Assembly: GCA_034520725.1 (NCBI GenBank)
Contig: JAXHNH010000014.1
Span: 69,272-133,271 of the forward strand
Length of the DNA stretch: 64,000 nucleotides
Source of the DNA: Gracilimonas sp034520725
GTDB taxonomy: Bacteria; Bacteroidota; Rhodothermia; Balneolales; Balneolaceae
Reading direction: 5' to 3'
Shown here: positions 1-9,110 of the stretch, piece by piece
How positions within the stretch are numbered: the first letter of the stretch is position 1
Layout: each line of letters opens with the position of its first letter
Notes under the pieces: model-generated
Databases searched by the model: none
Seen by the model: only the letters and a program-made list of their open reading frames with translations
What the model was told of the DNA's origin: nothing
Program-made: the position numbers and the translations under genes

Positions 1-118
1 AGTCTACAGGCTCAAGTGTTCCATCACATGAGTAGATAAAACACGATAATGCTAAAAAAAGGATTGCCTTGATAATTAAATTTACCGATCTCAATTGATA
101 CCCGATTTCTTTGATCAT
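1..118 (-). CDS. Lipoprotein, 5' part only (runs off the left edge)
   Basis: Reading leftwards from an ATG at 118-116 gives an open frame to the window edge with a typical lipoprotein signal peptide: a charged N-terminus, the hydrophobic stretch LIIKAILFLALSCFIYSC and a lipobox ending in Cys at about residue 33, followed by DGTLEPVD. The protein is therefore predicted to be exported and lipid-anchored. Only 39 residues are visible, so no family can be assigned. It is divergent from the TPR gene to its right. Confidence 0.6.
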   Translation of the reverse strand, partial: MIKEIGYQLRSVNLIIKAILFLALSCFIYSCDGTLEPVD

Positions 119-422
119 TTATTAGTGAATGACTTCAATCCTAAAATAAGTGAAATGGTCAAAAAGACAATAATGAACCTTTGTCGGTTTATGCAATTAC
201 ACGCTGTTTCCGATTTTCAATGATTTTGGGAATTGGTTACTGGTGTGATGTAGTACCCTCTATCCTCATTTTTTCCTTTACATCAAATGAACAATTTACC
301 CCTTCAATACGTTAGTTATTTATCTCATATGACCTCTACAAGTTCTTACAAAACTGAAACTAATTTACGAACACATTCATGTACCACTATATATTTAATA
401 AAAGATCATTCCTGGATCACTT
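119..422. other. Intergenic region with no gene seen
   Basis: AT-rich spacer between the divergent lipoprotein and TPR genes. I see no coding frame on either strand, no RNA gene and no clear repeat. It probably holds promoters for both neighbours, but I cannot point to a convincing box. Confidence 0.4.
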
Positions 423-429
423 TTGCTCT

Positions 430-1170
430 TAATGATCACTCCACGGCTTAGTAAAAGCTCAGGGTACTGCTTACCGTTGATTCGCTGGCGAGTAAGGCGG
501 CCACCTGATTTGAGGATGCCAAAGAAAAAAGAAGCCTTGGAAACCTACCTCAAAGTTCTCAATGAAGAACCCAAATATTTGAAGCTTTGTGGCATACTTC
601 ACTGCTCTATGCCCGAATTGGATTCCGCATGGATTCTGAAACCGAAAAGAAAGACTATTATAAGAAGTCGTTGGAGTATGCAGAGAAAACCTTAAATCTC
701 TATCCTGACATGGGTTACACGCATTTTGTATATGCCATAGCTCAGGGCCGTATTTCTGATATATCTGACAATAATACACGCATCGAAAAATCGCACATCA
801 TAAAAAAGCACGTCGATAAGGCGGTAAAAATACTTCCTGATTACGCCCGGCCTGGCTTTTGTTCAGGAGTTTGGCACAGCGAGATCGCCAATGTGGGTTC
901 TGCACAGGAATTTGCTGCCGGAGTTTTTTCCAAAGGACTGCCTAAAGGCGCCTCCAATGCAAAAGCAGAAGAGTACATCAAAAAAGCCATAGAACTTAGG
1001 CCTGAGAAGGTCATTCGTTTTAAGCTTGATCTTGCCCGGCACTATGATCGGTCCGGTCAGAAGCAAAAAGCAATACAGACGTTAGGGAAGTGGTGCAAGT
1101 AACCCCCAATAATGAGATACAGGAGTGGAATCTGGAGAGAGCCAAGGAATTACTAGATGAGATTTCCTGA
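430..1170 (+). pseudogene. TPR-repeat protein (RMDN-like), frameshifted
   Basis: The pieces EALETYLKVLNEEPKYL, then ALWHTSLLYARIGFRM and the TPR-like helices up to ELRPEKVIRFKLDLARHYD, then REVVQVTPNNEIQEWNLE read in successive frames and join into one exported tetratricopeptide protein of about 240 residues. The helix pattern resembles the bacterial relatives of regulator-of-microtubule-dynamics proteins. Shifts lie near 470-525, 580 and 1085; the last frame ends at TGA 1168-1170. A hydrophobic, signal-like segment (LLLLMITPRLSK) lies at the start, where the exact initiation codon is unclear. Function is unknown; TPR units normally mediate protein-protein contacts. It is either an error-rich stretch of assembly or a decaying gene. 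Confidence 0.6.
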
Positions 1171-1250
1171 AGAATGGGTACTCAGAGAAGCAGAAATGTA
1201 ATTACCATAGGTAGTTACATTTTCATATCAGTCATGTTCTATATTAAGAA

Positions 1251-1763
1251 GTGAGTCGCCACATTTCTACAAATCAACCAAACTTAAAGAAGCTTAGCCT
1301 CTTGAAATTTATTAAGCCAACCTACTTACTTCCTGTTCTTTTGGCAATTTTAGTCATCTCATGCAGTGGACCTAAGGTTATGATAGAGTATCAGGGATCT
1401 TCACCATACCCGCCGGTTAATTCCGCCTCAGAGAATTTGGATGGGAAAAAGGCTTCGAATGATTCATCTGAAAAGACTTTTGCTGTCATCTCTTCCTTTC
1501 CTGAACCAGAGGGTGGCAACAGAGCCCTAAGAAGGAAGATCACATATCCCGAAAAAGCTATAGAAAACGGTATCCAAGGCCAAGTGACCGTTCAGTTTTT
1601 CATTGATGAAACCGGCAAGGCATCTAATTTCGAAGTGATAGAGGGTATTGGTCACGGTTGTGATGAAGCCGTTATCTCTGCTTTAGAAGACACAAAATTC
1701 GGGCTGAACGGCCAGGATGATGTTCGTTTTCTATGGCTGGTTACAGTTGATTTTAAACTCTAA
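1251..1763 (+). CDS. Lipoprotein with TonB C-terminal (energy-transducer) domain
   Basis: 170 residues from a GTG start. A hydrophobic segment ends in the lipobox LVISC (Cys at residue 38), so the protein is probably lipid-anchored. The last 80 residues are a TonB C-terminal domain: YPEKAIENGIQGQVTVQFFI followed by DETGKASNFEVIEGIGHGCD and the closing strand. In classical TonB this domain contacts TonB-dependent receptors and is carried on a transmembrane helix. Here it sits on a lipoprotein, a common stand-alone variant in Bacteroidota with unknown partner. The GTG start gives an unusually long signal region, so a downstream TTG start is possible. No ExbB/ExbD neighbours are present. Confidence 0.75.
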   Translation: MSRHISTNQPNLKKLSLLKFIKPTYLLPVLLAILVISCSGPKVMIEYQGSSPYPPVNSASENLDGKKASNDSSEKTFAVISSFPEPEGGNRALRRKITYPEKAIENGIQGQVTVQFFIDETGKASNFEVIEGIGHGCDEAVISALEDTKFGLNGQDDVRFLWLVTVDFKL

Positions 1764-1790
1764 AAAGGGCAGACCTTTTAGCCTGCCCTT
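1762..1790 (-). terminator. Rho-independent terminator of glyS
   Basis: The 8-bp stem AAGGGCAG/CTGCCCTT with a loop of about 9 nt is followed, when read on the minus strand, by a run of five T. It lies 24 nt beyond the glyS stop codon. The plus-strand reading lacks a T run, so it serves mainly glyS. Confidence 0.75.
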
Positions 1791-1813
1791 AGATAATTCA
1801 ATAGATCCAGATT

Positions 1814-3271
1814 TTATTCCGGTTTCCAGTCTTTCATTCCGTCTCGGATCACTTCTGCCAGTCTTGAAACCGGCACACGATCCTGACTCATATCATCACG
1901 GTAACGAATGGTCACTGTATCCTCTCCTTCTGATTCAACACCGTCAAAATCTACAGTTACGCAAAATGGTGTACCGGCTTCATCCAATCTACGATAGCGT
2001 TTTCCGATGGATCCGGATTCATCATACATCACTGCGAATTCCTCACGAAGGTCTTCCTCGATTTTATGTGCCAGATCCTGCAGTTTATCTTTCTTGATAA
2101 GCGGAAAAATACCAACCTGAACGGGTGCCAGTTTCGGATTCATTTTCAGAACGGTGCGCGTATCACCATCCACTTCTTCCTCACGGTAGGCATCACAAAG
2201 TACCATAAGAGTAAGGCGGTCGAGTCCCACTGAAGTTTCGATCACATATGGAACAAAACGCTCCTGATTTTTCTGATCGTAGTAATCCAGTTTCTTGCCA
2301 GAGAATTCAGCGTGCTGAGCCAGGTCAAAATCTGTGCGATTGTGGATACCTTCCACTTCCTGCCAGCCAATAGGATATTTATACTGAATATCGGCCGCAG
2401 CTCGTGCATAGTGAGCCAGTTTGTCTTCCGGATGCGGAGCCGTTCTCAGGTTTTCCTCACGGATCCCCATCATTTTATGCCACTCAAGGCGTTTTTCCAG
2501 CCATTTTTCGTACTCATCCTCATCGGTTCCGGGTTTCACGAAATATTGCATTTCCATTTGTTCGAACTCACGCATGCGGAAAACGAACTGTCTGGCAACC
2601 ACTTCATTTCTAAAAGCCTTACCGGTTTGGGCTATACCAAAAGGAATGGTTACACGTGCCGTATCAAGTACATTCTTGTAATTCACAAAAATTCCCTGGG
2701 CGGTTTCAGGTCGCAAATACACTCCGTCTTCTTCGGTAGAAGTAGACCCAAACTGAGTTTTGAACATCAGGTTGAACTGCCGTACTTCGGTCCAGTCAAA
2801 AGCTCCCGATTCCGGTGCACGGATCTCATTTTCCATGATGATCTCATACAGGTCTTCGGTCATGCTTTTCCGGGAACCGCAGGAATCCAGTTTTTCCTGA
2901 ATGGCATTGGCTTCTTCATGCTTCTCATCTTTACGCAGCTTTTCAATATGCTGCTCGATGATCATATCAGCCCGATAGCGTTTTTTGGACTGCTTGTCAT
3001 CGATCATCGGGTCATTGAATCCACCCACGTGACCACTGGCTTCCCATACTTTCGGGTGCATGAAGATGGCGGCATCTATACCAACAATATTATCGTGGCG
3101 GCGGGTCATCTCTTTCCACCAGGCATCACGGATATTTCGTTTGAGTTCTACACCGAGGGGTCCGTAATCGTAGACGGCACTGAGTCCGCCATAAATTTCT
3201 GATGATTGAAAGATGAAGCCCCGCGCTTTCGCCAGCGATACAATTTTATCCAGATTGTCCAAATTCGACAT
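1814..3271 (-). CDS. glyS: Glycyl-tRNA synthetase, dimeric alpha2 type
   Basis: 485 residues, full length and unbroken. It charges tRNA-Gly with glycine using ATP in the cytoplasm. The class II aminoacyl-tRNA synthetase core is clear: FQSSEIYGGLSAVYDYGPLG near the N-terminus, RPETAQGIFVNYKNV before motif 2, the motif 2 region FRNEVVARQFVFRMREFEQ, and motif 3 ending ETSVGLDRL, followed by an anticodon-binding domain (APVQVGIFPLIKKD onward). This single-chain type, shared with eukaryotes, archaea and many Bacteroidota, differs from the alpha2beta2 glyQ/glyS enzyme of E. coli. It stands alone, with its own terminator downstream and nth divergent upstream. Confidence 0.97.
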   Translation of the reverse strand: MSNLDNLDKIVSLAKARGFIFQSSEIYGGLSAVYDYGPLGVELKRNIRDAWWKEMTRRHDNIVGIDAAIFMHPKVWEASGHVGGFNDPMIDDKQSKKRYRADMIIEQHIEKLRKDEKHEEANAIQEKLDSCGSRKSMTEDLYEIIMENEIRAPESGAFDWTEVRQFNLMFKTQFGSTSTEEDGVYLRPETAQGIFVNYKNVLDTARVTIPFGIAQTGKAFRNEVVARQFVFRMREFEQMEMQYFVKPGTDEDEYEKWLEKRLEWHKMMGIREENLRTAPHPEDKLAHYARAAADIQYKYPIGWQEVEGIHNRTDFDLAQHAEFSGKKLDYYDQKNQERFVPYVIETSVGLDRLTLMVLCDAYREEEVDGDTRTVLKMNPKLAPVQVGIFPLIKKDKLQDLAHKIEEDLREEFAVMYDESGSIGKRYRRLDEAGTPFCVTVDFDGVESEGEDTVTIRYRDDMSQDRVPVSRLAEVIRDGMKDWKPE

Positions 3272-3521
3272 GTGAGTGATTTTACAGTTACAATAATTCG
3301 TTGAGCGCCAAAGATACGGAAATGAATATTGAATATTCAGTGTAGGCTCAGGTTAATCTGCCTCAACTTCTTATTAATTTTAAGTGAGGTAATTTTAAAT
3401 GTTACATGAATGGTGGGGCATTTTGCATTTAAAATTGAACATTAATCGTATATGCGTATCTACCTACAAAATCATACCTTCAAGCGCACTGTTAACTGTT
3501 TACTTCTAACTGATCACTGAA

Positions 3522-4226
3522 ATGCCAAAAGAGAAGAACAAACTTCCGAAGCTTCCCAAAAAAACCAAGGCCCAAAAAGAACGGGCAATGGAAATCCTGA
3601 ATGAGCTTTACAAACACTATCCCAATGCGCATTGTGAGCTGAACCATCGAAATCCCTTTGAATTATTGATCGCCACCATTTTAAGTGCACAGTGCACGGA
3701 TGTCCGGGTTAACAAAACCACACCTGCCCTTTTTGAGACCTATCCTACACCTGAATTGATGAAAGATGCTCCATTGGAAGAACTGGAGGAATTGGTTAGA
3801 TCCACCGGATTTTACCGAAATAAGGCGAAGTCGCTTAAAGAAACTTCTACAATCCTTGTTGAGGAATTCGATGGTGAAGTTCCGAAGAACATGAAAGACC
3901 TGCTGAAGCTTCGCGGTGCCGCCCGGAAAACCGCTAATGTGGTTTTGGGAAATGCCTTCGGCATAAATGTCGGTGTGGTTGTGGATACCCATGTAAAGCG
4001 GTTTTCAAATAGATTTGGCCTCACAAAAGAAAAGAAGAACACCAATAAAATTGAAAAAGACCTGATGGCACTGTTCCCACGCGAAAGCTGGACCGATCTC
4101 TCACATCTGATGATATTTCACGGACGAGGCCCATGCAAAGCCCGAATTTCCGAAGCCCCGGATCATCCCCTATGCGAAAATTACGGCATTAATTGTAAAT
4201 GCCAAAAGATGAGAGCAGACAATTAA
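3522..4226 (+). CDS. nth: Endonuclease III (DNA glycosylase/AP lyase)
   Basis: 234 residues. It removes oxidised pyrimidines and nicks the abasic site in base excision repair. The helix-hairpin-helix segment LRGAARKTANVV carries the catalytic lysine (about K136) and VDTHVKR carries the catalytic aspartate (about D155). The usual [4Fe-4S] loop is odd: where most Nth proteins have C-x6-C-x2-C-x5-C, this one has GPCKARISEAPDHPLCENY, then NCKC, that is C-x12-C-x6-C-x-C. Alternative frames do not restore the normal spacing. There is a Lys-rich N-terminal extension of about 20 residues. The last 57 bp overlap the tail of the RAYT frame on the other strand. Confidence 0.95.
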   Translation: MPKEKNKLPKLPKKTKAQKERAMEILNELYKHYPNAHCELNHRNPFELLIATILSAQCTDVRVNKTTPALFETYPTPELMKDAPLEELEELVRSTGFYRNKAKSLKETSTILVEEFDGEVPKNMKDLLKLRGAARKTANVVLGNAFGINVGVVVDTHVKRFSNRFGLTKEKKNTNKIEKDLMALFPRESWTDLSHLMIFHGRGPCKARISEAPDHPLCENYGINCKCQKMRADN

Positions 4227-4236
4227 CCCGATTATT

Positions 4237-4259
4237 GTAGGGGCGAATCGCATTCGCCC
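4237..4259. repeat. REP-like palindrome, nth-side end of RAYT unit
   Basis: GTAG followed by GGGCGAAT-CGC-ATTCGCCC: 8-bp perfect arms around a 3-nt centre. It is the exact reverse complement of the palindrome at the other end of the RAYT gene. Confidence 0.85.
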
Positions 4260-4512
4260 TTTGTTATAAACCTGCGAAAATAGTTTTATCTGCAAATACC
4301 TGTCTTCATTCCACAAACACGGATTCATTTCAATGTATTCTGTGATTTTATTTAGGGATTCCTGATCTCGAATAATGTGCTCGTGGTAGTTTCTTTGCCA
4401 TATTGGATGACGAGGTGTTTTTCGAAATTGGTTGATCTGTTTTGTTACCGTTGATTTATAACCACGTACTATTGCCCCTACAGAATTTGATGGAGATTTA
4501 AATTTTCGAGGT

Positions 4513-4536
4513 AGGGGTGTATTGCAATACACCCCT
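4513..4536. repeat. REP-like palindrome inside the RAYT gene
   Basis: A perfect 24-nt dyad, AGGGGTGTATTG and its complement, preceded by GT so that it starts GTAGGGG like the flanking REP. It encodes part of the segment AGVYCNTPLPRKFK of the transposase. Confidence 0.8.
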
Positions 4537-4836
4537 GCGGTATTTACATCTTCTAAAATTTGAAATATGGCATGCATATGATTGGGCATTATCACAAAAC
4601 TACCCAATTTGATATTTGGTCGGATATTCTCCGTACTCATCCAATTTCTTTTAGCAATTTCGCCATAATGGTTTAAAATCATATGTCCGTTAAATATTAC
4701 ACCAAAAACATGCTGTTTTTTATGTGAACAGATTGTCACAAAATAGTAACCAGGCTGTTTGTAATCATAACATTGCAGACGAGTTGATTTTCGATTACGT
4801 TTGTAGGAATTCATTTTTCTGATCATTTATTACACC

Positions 4837-4855
4837 GGGCGAATGCGATTCGCCC
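4837..4855. repeat. REP-like palindrome, upstream end of RAYT unit
   Basis: GGGCGAAT-GCG-ATTCGCCC, 10 nt before the RAYT start codon as read on the minus strand. It mirrors the palindrome at 4241-4259, so the two bracket the gene as inverted ends. Confidence 0.85.
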
Positions 4856-4871
4856 TTACGATATATATCTT

Positions 4872-4916
4872 GATTGGTTCAAACAGTTAGAGCAACTTCA
4901 AATCAATTCCTTACAA
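4872..4916 (-). repeat. Dispersed TGTAAGGAAT motif, copy 1
   Basis: Read on the minus strand: TTGTAAGGAATTGATTTGAA then GTTGCTCTAACTG. It matches the copies near 42900 and 63750 over roughly 35 nt. It lies upstream of the RAYT gene in the same direction, and just before the divergent MEMO gene. Confidence 0.6.
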
Positions 4917-4928
4917 TCTATTTTTCGC

Positions 4929-6186
4929 GTGACTGATAAATCAGATACAATCTTCGCCTCCTACACTCATCCCATTCCGCCTTTGCGGTTTGATCTGCAG
5001 ATCATTCCGATCAAGCAGGACGGTGAAACCTATTTGTACTTTCAGGATCAATATGGGTATGCGCCGGATGATTTTGCGGTCCCCCAATCAGCGCGTAATA
5101 TTTTTTCACTATTTGATGGTCAGCGCAGTGTGGACGACATCATGGAATTTACCGGCAATGGCGTCACCAAAGAGCAGATCCTTGAATATGTTCAGTTTCT
5201 TGATGGAAATGCCCTGCTTCATTCTGCCTACTTCAGGCAACACTCCCAAAAAACCGAGCTGGATTATGAACGAGCCGAAATCCATCGGTCCATCACAGCC
5301 GGATTGGCATATCCGGACAATCCCGAAGAAATGACCCACTTTCTTGGATGAAGCTTTTGAAAAACTCCCAACTTCGGATCCGGTTCAAACCGCAAAGGCT
5401 TTGTATGCCCCACACATCGATATTCGGGTTGGAATGAACAGCTATACCAAAGCCTTTTCAGCCATCAGAAATCTGACGCCAAAACGCGTGGTGATGCTAG
5501 CCACTTCTCACTACTCAGGCATGCATCCGGATATTTATGAAGAAAGTCCGTTCGTGATCTCAAACAAAAATTTCGAAATGGTAAATGGAACAGTGAAAGC
5601 AGATCATGAAGCCATTGAAATGATCGCAGACAGACTTAGGGATGATGAGAAAAACTACGGTGTGACTTTTCAGGATCGGGCACACCGGATCGAACATAGT
5701 ATTGAACAGCATCTCCTTTTTATCAACCACCTTTGGAAACACGATTTCACTATGATACCGATCCTGGTTGGCGGCCTTGATGAACTTTTTTATAAAGCCG
5801 ATGGATTTCAGGGTCAACAAGTGGAAAATTTCAGCAAATTGTTGCAGGACTTTTTCGGAGATGATGAGGATACTTTTTTCCTGATCAGTGGTGACCTGGC
5901 CCATGTTGGTAAGAAATTCGGTGATCAACAACCGGCCAAAAATCTATTCGAGGAAGTTCGGACTTTCGATGATAAATTCATGGATCATGGAGCCTCCGGG
6001 TCACACAAGAAGTTACTCGAACTGATGAGTGAAAAATATGATCCCTATCGCATTTGCGGGTACCCACCGCTTCTCTCTTTCCTAAAAACAATGCCCGATC
6101 TAAAAGGTGAGATTTTGACCTACGATATCTGGGATGAAGCCGAACAGGAAAGCGGGGTGAGTTACGGATCGATTTTATACAGGTAA
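4929..6186 (+). CDS. MEMO-like protein (AmmeMemoRadiSam system protein B), one frameshift
   Basis: Two frames, 4929-5351 and 5344-6186, overlap by 8 nt and join into one protein of about 419 residues by loss of one T near 5340 (..MTHFL / LDEAFEKLP..). The C-terminal 270 residues are a MEMO domain, related to class III extradiol dioxygenases: APHIDIRVG, ATSHYSGMHPD, RIEHSIEQHLLF and SGDLAHVGKKFG supply the conserved His residues. The N-terminal ~135 residues look like a small winged-helix PqqD-like domain (IFSLFDGQRSVDDIMEF, then EQILEYVQFLDGNALLHS). The family co-occurs in many genomes with an AMMECR1 protein and a radical SAM enzyme; neither is seen here, and the exact reaction is not established. 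Start GTG at 4929 follows the GCG of TTTTTCGC, with no ribosome-binding site. Confidence 0.85.
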
Positions 6187-6316
6187 AATTATCTAACATT
6201 GGGATGATGATCTCTCACCTTCACAAAAAAACGTCTAGCCATATAGACATTAACGGCTCAGCGTGCCGTGATACGTCACATCTACATTCAATGTTGAATG
6301 TTCTGTGTTCGATATT

Positions 6317-6649
6317 CTATTCCTTGATCTCCATCTTCTCTGCAAAGTAGGCACAAAAGTCTCGCATATCGCCGGCAATACGTTCGTCGTCTATGGAATT
6401 TTCAAGAGTGTTTGCCATGGTAACAAGTGTTTGATGGAAGAAGATTTTCATCTCGTCCATCGGTCATGTCGCGTGTCCACGAGATCTAGTTTTAGTGTGT
6501 CTTTATGTTTGAGCATCCCAAAAGGAAAGAAGCATGGCTCGGCAGTCCACAGCATCCACATTGGGCATATCATCAGCTTTGAAGGCAATATTATTGGCTA
6601 CATTCTTATCGTCTAATTCTACGGTAATGTTGATGTTTTTTTTTGGCAT
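6317..6649 (-). pseudogene. gldC: Gliding-motility-associated GldC homologue, frameshifted
   Basis: Reading from ATG 6649 gives ITVELDDKNVANNIAFKADD, then CRAMLLSFWDAQ; a shift gives KDTLKLDLVDTRHD; a second shift gives MDEMKIFFHQTLVTMANTLE and GDMRDFCAYFAEKMEIKE, ending with TAG at 6317-6319. The order and spacing match GldC, a cytoplasmic protein of about 110 residues found with the Bacteroidota gliding/type IX secretion genes but also in non-gliding species. No other gld genes are in the window, so gliding cannot be inferred. The shifts occur in AT-rich short runs and may be sequence errors. Confidence 0.8.
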
Positions 6650-7065
6650 GAGATCGATTGATTTGAATTTCTTGCCAAATTACGGTTTTCTGAATTGAAT
6701 TTTGAATGAATTGATCGGTCATAATATAGCTTTCTATTTTGACCGGATGTCCGGGCAGGCATTTCGAACGAGGCGTTCAGAACGAGCTATGCTGAATTCG
6801 TGAATAAATTTTGATGGCCCTGGTGAGCTTTTAGATTCCCGCCTACGCGGGAATGACCACTGGTGACTGAGAGATCGCTGTAAACTACATAACAGCAAAC
6901 CATCCACTGCTCTGTCATCCCCGTGAAGGCAGGGATCTTAAGGTTGCCAATGCTTCTGAAACAGAATTCAAGCTGATCTACACAAAAGCCACAGGATTAA
7001 TTTCATACCGCACCAATTAATCCATATTTTCAGGCCTTACTTTTCAATCAGATATTCATCAGACT
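6650..7065. other. Intergenic region with an inverted repeat pair
   Basis: No gene seen. It contains AGATTCCCGCCTACGCGGGA (from 6833, continuing ATGAC to 6857) and its degenerate inverted partner GTCATCCCCGTGAAGGCAGG (from 6914, continuing GATCTTA to 6940). Each is itself a small palindrome; together they could form a stem across about 108 nt. The motif is of the widespread 'ttcccgc..gcgggaa' intergenic type. Confidence 0.55.
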
Positions 7066-9060
7066 TTGTTAGCACTCGAAAATATAACGCTTCATTTGGG
7101 CGACCGTAAACTATTGGACGGCGTCAGCACTTTCATCAATCCCGGTGAACGGATTGGATTGGTTGGGCCAAACGGCGCCGGAAAGTCTACCCTGCTTAAG
7201 ATCATCATGGAGATACAGGAAGCTGATGATGGCTCCATCGCATTGGCTAACGATGAAACGCTGGGATATCTGCCGCAGGATGGTGTTGACCCGGATTTTA
7301 CGCTTACCGTTCTTGAAGAAGTGGAAACTGCCTTTTCTGAGCTATTTGACCTCGAAATGAAAGTAAAAGGTATTCAGGAAAAACTATCGCAGGTTGACCA
7401 TCAGAGTGATGAATATGAAAAGCTCATGGAAAGATACGGTCTGCTACAAACCGAGCTTGAATCATCCGGTTTGTATGAATTGCGATCACAGGTGGAAAAG
7501 GTTCTTATGGGACTTGGTTTCGCGGAAGAAGACTTCCACAGAAATACCTCCGAATTCAGCGGCGGCGTGGCTGATGCAGGATTGCGCTCGCCAAACTTCT
7601 TACTTCGCCGCCCCACTTACCTCCTTTTGGATGAGCCGACCAACCACCTTGATATTGAATCCCTTCAATGGATGGAAAATTTCCTGAATAATTATGAGGG
7701 AGCCGTGGTGGTTGTCTCACACGATAAGGCATTCCTTGACACCATTACCACACGGACATTAGCTCTGAGAAGCGGAGACATTTCCGACTATGCCGGTAAC
7801 TATTCCTTTTATGAGAAAAAGTGGGAAGAGGAACGGGAGCTACTCCTGAATGCCAAAAAAAATCAGGAAAAGCAGATAAGAAGACTCAGGATATATCATC
7901 GACCGTTTCCGCTACAAATGCCACCAAAAAGCACGGCAGGTTCAGAGCCGGATCAAGCAGCTGGAAAAAATCGGAGCAGATCGAGACTTGCGAGGATGAA
8001 CAGAGCAAGGTCTCATTCCGATTTCCGGAACCTGAGCGCAGCGGTCAGGTAGTGATGAAGCTGGCAGAATCTGCACAAAAGCTACGATGATGCACGAGGT
8101 CTTTGATCGGGCATTGATTACGAAATTGAACGCGGAGATAAGATCGCGGTGGTTGGTCCTAATGGTGCCGGTAAGTCTACATTGATCCGCATTTTGGCCG
8201 GGAACGAACCCTTTCAGGGTGGGGAACGCATTGTAGGCCATAACGTGACCGTAAATTATTTCGCGCAGCATCAGGCCAGATGAACTTGACCCGAAGCAGA
8301 GATGCCCTTGAAACCATGCATGATGCCGGTTCAGGGGCAAAAGAAGGTAAACTTGCGAACCATTCTGGGCTGTTTCCTATTTTCAGGGAGATGATGTCTT
8401 TAAAAGGTTAAAGTACTTTCGGGCGGTGAGAAAAGCCGGCTGGCACTGGCCAAAGATGCTGCTTATCACCCGCCAATCTGCCTGATCTTTGATGAGCCGA
8501 CGAACCACCTGGATATGAGCAGCAAGAACATCCTGCAGCAGGCCATTCAACAGTATGAAGGGACTTGCTGTCGATCGTACTCGCACGAGTTGGGCTTTCC
8601 TTGATCCCATCGTAAACAAAGTGCTGGAAGTACAGCCGGGTTACATCAAGACCTATCTCGGAAATGTATCCTACTATCTCGACAGAAAAAAAGAGGAAGC
8701 TGAATCAGAAGCCGCTTCAGGAATCGGCTCAGCAAAAAGAAGAATGAAAGTTCACAACTTTCCCGCAAAGAACAGCGGCGTATTGAGGCTGAACGGAGAA
8801 ATGAGAGAAACCGCCGGACAAAGCCGGTTCGTGATAAGATACAGTCGGTCGAAAAAGAGATCGAGAAGATCGAAAATCGCATAGGCGAAATTGAGGAAGC
8901 AATGGCTGAACCTGATTTCTATGACGATGCCGACAAAGTGAAGAAATTTTCATTAGAATATGATCAACTCAAAGCCGACCTTACAGACCGATACTCACAG
9001 TGGGAGGAAAATCAGCAGCGACTTGAGGTTATTGAGGCGGAGCTTGGCAGTGAGCAGTGA
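7066..9060 (+). pseudogene. ABC-F family ATPase (duplicated nucleotide-binding domains), frameshifted
   Basis: About 664 residues once frames are joined. NBD1: Walker A GLVGPNGAGKSTLLKI, a signature region split by a shift near 7565 (SGG / W..RIALAKLL), Walker B LLLDEPTNHLDIESL and the H-loop VVVSHDKAFLDTI. A linker with coiled coil follows (YEKKWEEERELLLNAKKNQE). NBD2: AVVGPNGAGKSTLIRILAG, VLSGGEKSRLALAK, LIFDEPTNHLDMSS. A long charged C-terminal coiled coil (EKEIEKIENRIGEIEEAMAE) ends in tandem GCAGTGA units. ABC-F proteins lack membrane domains and act on ribosomes (translation factor or antibiotic protection). Frames shift at about 7565, 7890, 8000, 8090, 8280, 8400, 8550 and 8740. The TTG start is the first codon of the conserved N-terminus. 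Confidence 0.85.
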
Positions 9061-9106
9061 GCAGTGAGCAGTGAGCAGTGAGCAGTGAGCAGTGAGCAGT
9101 GAGCAG
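9047..9106 (+). repeat. Tandem repeat of GCAGTGA, about 8.6 copies
   Basis: Eight perfect 7-nt units followed by GCAG. The first two units encode the last codons and the TGA stop of the ABC-F gene; the rest lies between it and the next lipoprotein. Copy number is a multiple of 7 nt, so gain or loss would move the stop codon or the spacing. Confidence 0.9.
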
Positions 9107-9110
9107 GAAA

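Larger units (their letters stand above)
4170..4826 (-). mobile_element. REP-associated tyrosine transposase (RAYT, Y1/HUH family)
   Basis: 218 residues. The Y1 transposase core is visible: GYYFVTICSHKKQHVFG, the HUH-type metal site MPNHMHAIF, and the nucleophile region WQRNYHEHIIRDQESLNKI, with the Tyr of NYHEH as likely catalytic residue, then YIEMNP. Such single-strand nucleases act on REP palindromes. The gene lies between two REP-like palindromes in inverted orientation (4241-4259 and 4837-4855). Its reading frame runs through the proximal palindrome and 57 bp into nth, so the last ~40 residues are probably not part of the family fold. A third palindrome lies inside the gene (4513-4536). 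Insertion just 3' of nth seems to have left nth intact. Confidence 0.9.

Noticed and set aside
2312..3202. Long plus-strand frames opposite glyS
   Set aside because: They are antisense shadows of a conserved, unbroken gene and show no family features.
9047..9106. Direct repeats considered as a CRISPR array
   Set aside because: The unit is 7 nt with no spacers and lies at the end of a gene. No cas genes are in the window.
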